Assembly: GCA_003567835.1 (NCBI GenBank)
Contig: PWYO01000283.1
Location: 1 to 17,519, forward strand
Direction of reading: 5' to 3'
Length of the DNA stretch: 17,519 bases
Source of the DNA: Actinomycetota bacterium
GTDB lineage: Bacteria; Actinomycetota; Humimicrobiia; Humimicrobiales; Humimicrobiaceae
Position numbers and translations under genes: made by a program. The notes below the pieces were generated by a model. It was not told the DNA's origin and did not search any database. It saw nothing but the letters and a program-made list of their open reading frames with translations. Below, in pieces: positions 16,268-17,519 of this stretch (position 1 is its first letter; each line of letters starts with the position of its first letter).

Positions 16268-17097
16268 CCTGGATGTTGATGATACTCTATTTTTTCATGT
16301 GTTTGTTTTTGGGCCTGGCCCTGTTTGGGAAAAAAAGTGCCCAACAAAGGACTTCACGGGGCAGGAAAACATGCCTGCATGCGGTCCACCATCTCATGGC
16401 CAAGGTAGGGAAGTATCATTATAAAAAATTTGCCCCAAAAGGAAAGGTTTTTCCTTTTCCAGTGGAAAAGATGGGCTGGGAAGCATTCTATGGCTATAAA
16501 ATATGCTGTGCGCTTCTTCTTGCGGTTGCTGCTCTGATCATTTCCCAGACATTTGTTTCCGGTCTGCTGTTTGGGGCTGGCGGGCTGGCCCTGGGGTTTT
16601 GGATACCTGATTTTATTATGAAAATAGAAACAAACAAAAGAAACCGCACCATTATTGCCGACCTCCCTTATATTTTGGATTTGCTGTATATATCCACCCT
16701 TTCCGGCCAGAATATTTATAGGTCTATGGAGATCCTGGTGCAAAACTATGACGGAGAAGTTTGCCGGCAGTTTGAGAAAATTATAGAAAATATTGCATTT
16801 GGCAGAGGCATAGATGCCGCTTACCAGGACTTGTACCAGAAGCCAAATCCCGACCAGTTTAAAGATATCTTAAATCTACTCCAGATTACTGAAAACTGCG
16901 GGGCCAATATTGCAGAAATCCTAAAGCAGAAGTCAGGACAGCTAAAATTTGAAATTTCCCAGGAAATAGAAAGAAAATCAAGAAAAGTATCGCTTATGAT
17001 ACTGACCCCCCTTGCATTCCTTATTCTGCCTTCATTTGTCTTATTGGTGGGGGGTCCGCTGATTTTTACCATCGGCGGAGATTTCTTTATTTTTTAA
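16264..17097 (+). CDS. tadC: Tad pilus inner-membrane platform protein TadC (type II secretion F family)
   Basis: This is the second platform protein of the pilus, expected to pair with TadB. The 277 residues show an N-terminal membrane helix (about 3-21), a hydrophobic pair at about 80-115, a cytoplasmic T2SSF domain with IADLPYILDLLYISTLSGQN (131-150) and QITENCGANIAEILKQKSG (207-225), and a C-terminal membrane hairpin at about 242-270. The order after tadB and the LPYILDLL motif identify it as TadC. The ATG overlaps the tadB stop by 4 bases, so translation is coupled. A 52-base gap with a strong ribosome-binding site separates it from the pilin gene. Confidence 0.9.
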   Translation: MTWMLMILYFFMCLFLGLALFGKKSAQQRTSRGRKTCLHAVHHLMAKVGKYHYKKFAPKGKVFPFPVEKMGWEAFYGYKICCALLLAVAALIISQTFVSGLLFGAGGLALGFWIPDFIMKIETNKRNRTIIADLPYILDLLYISTLSGQNIYRSMEILVQNYDGEVCRQFEKIIENIAFGRGIDAAYQDLYQKPNPDQFKDILNLLQITENCGANIAEILKQKSGQLKFEISQEIERKSRKVSLMILTPLAFLILPSFVLLVGGPLIFTIGGDFFIF

Positions 17098-17101
17098 GTA
17101 T

Positions 17102-17148
17102 GAAAGGAGGTGAGCCGAGTTGAAAAATAAATCAAGAAAGGAGGTGAG
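17102..17148 (+). promoter_or_regulatory. Duplicated near-perfect ribosome-binding site before the pilin gene
   Basis: The 13-base sequence GAAAGGAGGTGAG occurs at 17102-17114 and again at 17136-17148, 34 bases apart. Both match the anti-Shine-Dalgarno end of 16S rRNA almost fully. The first lies 9 bases before an in-frame TTG (17120), counted from the end of AAAGGAGG. The second directly precedes ATG 17150. These are the strongest ribosome-binding sites in the window, fitting a highly made structural protein. Confidence 0.75.
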
Positions 17149-17149
17149 A

Positions 17150-17317
17150 ATGAAGAAAAGAATCAAGCTATTATGTCAAAAAGGTCAATCAACATTGGAG
17201 TATGCCATGGTCATGGTCATTGCAGGCATCATCAGTGCCATATTGGTATCCGTGGGCAAACCCATGCTGGTTGACATCATATCCAATGTATTTGGAAAAA
17301 TATCAGAGATGATATAG
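17150..17317 (+). CDS. flp: Flp-family type IVb pilin
   Basis: This is the small major-pilin type subunit of the Tad pilus. The 55 residues from ATG 17150 comprise a basic leader MKKRIKLLCQKG, then a predicted prepilin cleavage after Gly12 with QSTLEYA, where the conserved Glu is at +5 of the mature protein. A hydrophobic helix (AMVMVIAGIISAILVSVG) and a short tail follow. The mature protein would be 43 residues, a normal size for Flp pilins. An in-frame TTG at 17120 with its own strong ribosome-binding site would lengthen the leader to 22 residues. The site resembles the class III signal peptides shared by Tad and archaeal pilins. It follows tadC and precedes a TadE-like gene with the same type of site. 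Confidence 0.88.
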   Translation: MKKRIKLLCQKGQSTLEYAMVMVIAGIISAILVSVGKPMLVDIISNVFGKISEMI

Positions 17318-17336
17318 GAGAAGGGAGACAACCAAT

Positions 17337-17519
17337 ATGGACAATCAAACCATCAAAGGACAGGCAACACTGGAATTTGCCTTCATGCTGCCTGTTATCA
17401 TCGCTTTTATATTGGTTGTCTCCCAGCTGGGCCATATGGTCTACGTGCAGAATATACTAGAGCAGGCCAGCAGGGAATCGGCAAGGATTGCAGCCACCAC
17501 TGCCGATACCCAAAGAGCA
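17337..17519 (+). CDS. TadE-like pseudopilin (3' partial)
   Basis: TadE-like proteins are minor pseudopilins of the Tad machine. The 61 visible residues start MDNQTIKGQATLEFAFMLPV, with a prepilin-type site after Gly8 and Glu at mature +5, then a membrane helix (about 14-32) and the start of an alpha-helical part (ILEQASRESARIAATT) typical of TadE. The gene runs off the right edge, so length and C-terminus are unknown. ATG 17337 lies 9 bases after GGGAG (17323-17327) and 19 bases after the pilin stop. The cleavage context KGQATLE nearly repeats that of the pilin (KGQSTLE), so one peptidase, not in this window, probably cuts both. Confidence 0.85.
   Translation, partial: MDNQTIKGQATLEFAFMLPVIIAFILVVSQLGHMVYVQNILEQASRESARIAATTADTQRA

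Noticed and set aside
1..17519. tRNA or rRNA genes, CRISPR arrays, transposases, or toxin-antitoxin or defence genes
   Set aside because: No such genes or regularly spaced repeats were seen on reading; the window is accounted for by housekeeping and pilus genes.

Overview
This window reads as a stretch of a bacterial chromosome, most likely a Bacillota genome of the broad Clostridia type. The reasons are the near-perfect AAAGGAGGTGA-type ribosome-binding sites, several TTG or GTG starts, the maf-mreBCD-PBP2-rodA-radical SAM-RNase G gene order, and a Tad pilus locus with no secretin gene between cpaB and tadZ. All genes lie on the plus strand. No RNA genes, CRISPR arrays, insertion sequences or broken genes were seen. 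A genus cannot be named from the sequence alone.

Region 1 (1-10215) is a tightly packed cell-shape and RNA-processing cluster. It starts with the tail of a small membrane protein (possibly DUF4321). Then come maf (nucleotide pyrophosphatase), mreB, mreC and mreD (the elongasome scaffold), mrdA/pbp2 and rodA (the transpeptidase and glycosyltransferase of lateral wall synthesis), a B12-binding-type radical SAM protein of the TIGR03960 kind, its partner of the TIGR03936/DUF2344 kind, and rng (ribonuclease G/E). Gaps are 0-21 bases or genes overlap, so this is probably one operon. It ends at a likely intrinsic terminator at 10231-10264. The min genes often seen in such clusters, radC between maf and mreB, and the rplU/rpmA genes often found after rng are not here.

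Region 2 (10216-12678) holds two NAD(P)-dependent dehydrogenases: a hexameric-type glutamate dehydrogenase and a D-2-hydroxyacid dehydrogenase resembling glycerate/hydroxypyruvate reductases. They interrupt the usual order downstream of rng.

Region 3 (12679-17519, running off the end) is a Tad (Flp) pilus operon: cpaB, tadZ, tadA/cpaF, tadB, tadC, a Flp pilin and a truncated tadE-like gene. TadA powers the machine, TadB and TadC form the membrane platform, TadZ is a localisation ATPase, and the Flp and TadE-like proteins carry matching prepilin cleavage sites. The operon is preceded by a 10-bp-arm inverted repeat in AT-rich DNA. The pilin gene has two strong ribosome-binding sites and two in-frame starts.

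No wholly new system is evident. The most notable points are the duplicated translation start of the pilin, the degenerate P-loop of TadZ, the inverted repeat before the Tad operon, and the uncharacterised radical SAM pair locked between the elongasome genes and rng.
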